From: Streptomyces sp. SLBN-31
GTDB taxonomy: Bacteria > Actinomycetota > Actinomycetes > Streptomycetales > Streptomycetaceae
Reading direction: 5' to 3'
DNA: 64,000 nucleotides
Assembly: GCF_006715395.1 (NCBI RefSeq)
Contig: NZ_VFNC01000001.1
Coordinates: 2,604,001 to 2,668,000, forward strand
The position numbers were made by a program, and so were the translations under genes. Positions within the stretch are counted from its first letter, which is position 1; every line of letters starts with the position of its first letter. The notes below the pieces were generated by a model, which was not told the DNA's origin, searched no databases, and saw nothing but the letters and a program-made list of their open reading frames with translations. This document shows positions 63,185-64,000 of this stretch, piece after piece.

Positions 63185-63525
63185 CGGATCACCTCCGCGG
63201 TGTCGGGGTCGGCTTCCTCCAGCGCCTCGAGCCGCGCGCGCAGACGCGCGTTCTCCTCGGCGAGCGCGTCCCGCGCGGCGCGCGAGGACAGCGCCGGGTC
63301 CGTCTCCCACCAGTCGATGCCCGCCTTCTTCGCGGTCTCGACCGAGGCGATGAACAGGCGCAGGCGGATGGTGAGCAGCTCGATGTCGAGCAGGTCGATC
63401 TTGATGTCGCCCGCGATGACGATGCCCTTGTCCAGGATGCGTTCGAGCAGGTCGGCGAGGTTTCCGGTGGGCGGCCCGACAGGCTGCGCACCGGGGTCCG
63501 CCGGCCAAGTGCCGAGGTCGGTCAC
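63181..63525 (-). CDS. gvpJ: gas vesicle protein GvpJ (GvpA-like)
   Basis: This 114-residue protein has the GvpA/J core NLADLLERILDKGIVIAGDI and IDLLDIELLTIRLRLFIASV, followed by a charged helical C-terminus (ALAEENARLRARLEALEEA). Minor shell-associated protein thought to act in nucleation or cone formation. GTG start at 63525 overlaps the gvpG stop by 4 nt. Confidence 0.88.
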   Translation of the reverse strand: MTDLGTWPADPGAQPVGPPTGNLADLLERILDKGIVIAGDIKIDLLDIELLTIRLRLFIASVETAKKAGIDWWETDPALSSRAARDALAEENARLRARLEALEEADPDTAEVIR

Positions 63526-63848
63526 GAGGCGCCTCCGCGGCGTCGGTGACGTGCCGGGACGAGCCCGCCGCCGTCGTCCCCGGCGGGTGGGACAGGGGCC
63601 GCCGGGGGCCGGCCGGCGTACCGGACGGGACTGTCGAGGCGTGCGAGCAACCGCTCCTCCTCCTTCTCGAAGGCCGCCTCGTCGATCGCACCCTCCTCCA
63701 GGGCCCGGTTGAGGGTCGCCAGGCATGCCTGAACCGCACGCGGGCCGCAGGCCTGCCGCTCGGCCTCCTGCAGCAGGTGGTCGGCGACCCAGAGCGTGCC
63801 GCGCAACGGGGCCATCGGCAGGAGCAGCAGCCCGCTCACGAGTCCCAC
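63522..63848 (-). CDS. gvpG: gas vesicle protein GvpG
   Basis: This 108-residue protein has the GvpG pattern: LLLLPMAPLRGTLWVADHLL at the start, then ALEEGAIDEAAFEKEEERLL near the middle and a Gly/Pro/Arg-rich tail. GvpG is an assembly factor. GTG start at 63848, 4 bp after the gvpF stop. In S. coelicolor gvpY and gvpZ lie between gvpG and gvpJ; here they are absent. Confidence 0.88.
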   Translation of the reverse strand: MGLVSGLLLLPMAPLRGTLWVADHLLQEAERQACGPRAVQACLATLNRALEEGAIDEAAFEKEEERLLARLDSPVRYAGRPPAAPVPPAGDDGGGLVPARHRRRGGAS

Positions 63849-63852
63849 CGCG

Positions 63853-64000
63853 TCACCGGCCGGCCGGGGCCGACGGCGCGTCGACGAAGCTGTAGCACGG
63901 CAGCGGCCCGGTCATGCTGAGTGCCAGCCGGTCCCCGACGCCGCGTGCCTGCTCGTCCACGGCCTGGCGGAAGCGCTGCTCGTCGGCCGAGCGCACCAGG
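63853..64000 (-). CDS. gvpF: gas vesicle protein GvpF, 3' part only
   Basis: The C-terminal 48 codons of a gvpF/L-type gene running off the window: RSADEQRFRQAVDEQARGVG, then LALSMTGPLPCYSFVDAP, with the family motif TGPLP.YSFV. The stop (TCA on the plus strand) is at 63853-63855. The rest of the cluster, expected to include gvpA and gvpO, lies beyond 64000. Confidence 0.85.
   Translation of the reverse strand, partial: LVRSADEQRFRQAVDEQARGVGDRLALSMTGPLPCYSFVDAPSAPAGR

Overview
The window is high-GC actinobacterial chromosome, almost certainly Streptomyces. The evidence is: the base composition, dense operons with 4-nt ATGA/GTGA overlaps, gas-vesicle genes, a PAS-GAF-SpoIIE-HATPase phosphatase, an ECF42 sigma factor paired with a DGPF protein, LAL-type LuxR and class F sortase genes, and a DUF574 methyltransferase coupled to a PAS-GGDEF-EAL protein. 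The order lipoprotein / methyltransferase / GGDEF-EAL / ... / LysR / sdhCAB resembles, from memory, the S. coelicolor SCO0922-SCO0931 neighbourhood. I see no rRNA, tRNA, CRISPR array, transposase or prophage.

Layout. 0-4.5 kb: a small ORF, LysE exporter, amidase, DedA protein, MaoC dehydratase and a broken methyltransferase. 4.6-15.4 kb: a LacI-controlled glycan locus (binding protein, two permeases, GH5, GH85 endo-N-acetylglucosaminidase, GH38 alpha-mannosidase). It reads as high-mannose N-glycan cleavage, import and trimming; no transporter ATPase is encoded, so a shared MsiK-type ATPase is inferred. 15.4-19.4 kb: TetR/MFS efflux pair with a near-perfect operator, then a DGPF/ECF42 sigma pair with a visible ECF42-type promoter. 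19.8-28.5 kb: a GntR-controlled sugar regulon with a complete ABC transporter and fuconate dehydratase, SDR, aldo-keto reductase, mutarotase and lactonase, i.e. non-phosphorylating L-fucose catabolism; the final cleavage enzyme is not in the window. 28.5-42.3 kb: mixed housekeeping and regulation (broken PAF-acetylhydrolase-like gene, lipase maturation factor, SpoIIE phosphatase, Fpg/Nei glycosylase, zinc anti-sigma and ECF sigma factors, CapA-like lipoprotein, MarR/hydrolase pair, universal stress protein, LysX). 42.4-48.2 kb: a cell-surface block (polysaccharide deacetylase, class F sortase, two related anchored proteins, DUF4239 protein, proline-rich protein, two-repeat lipoprotein). 48.5-51.4 kb: methyltransferase plus PAS-GGDEF-EAL. 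51.4-52.3 kb: a striking non-coding tandem array with a 142-bp period. 52.7-61.7 kb: a frameshifted LAL regulator, hydrolase, SDR, LysR and the succinate dehydrogenase operon. 61.8-64 kb: the 3' part of a gas-vesicle cluster on the minus strand (gvpF-G-J-L-S-K).

The two sugar loci may cooperate: fucose is a common substituent of N-glycans, so one locus could release and import the mannose core while the other consumes fucose. The most unusual unexplained object is the 142-bp array at 51.45-52.3 kb. Several genes are clearly decaying (4.1-4.5, 28.5-29.1 and 52.7-55.4 kb), and there is a local tandem duplication after the SDR gene at 57.1 kb.
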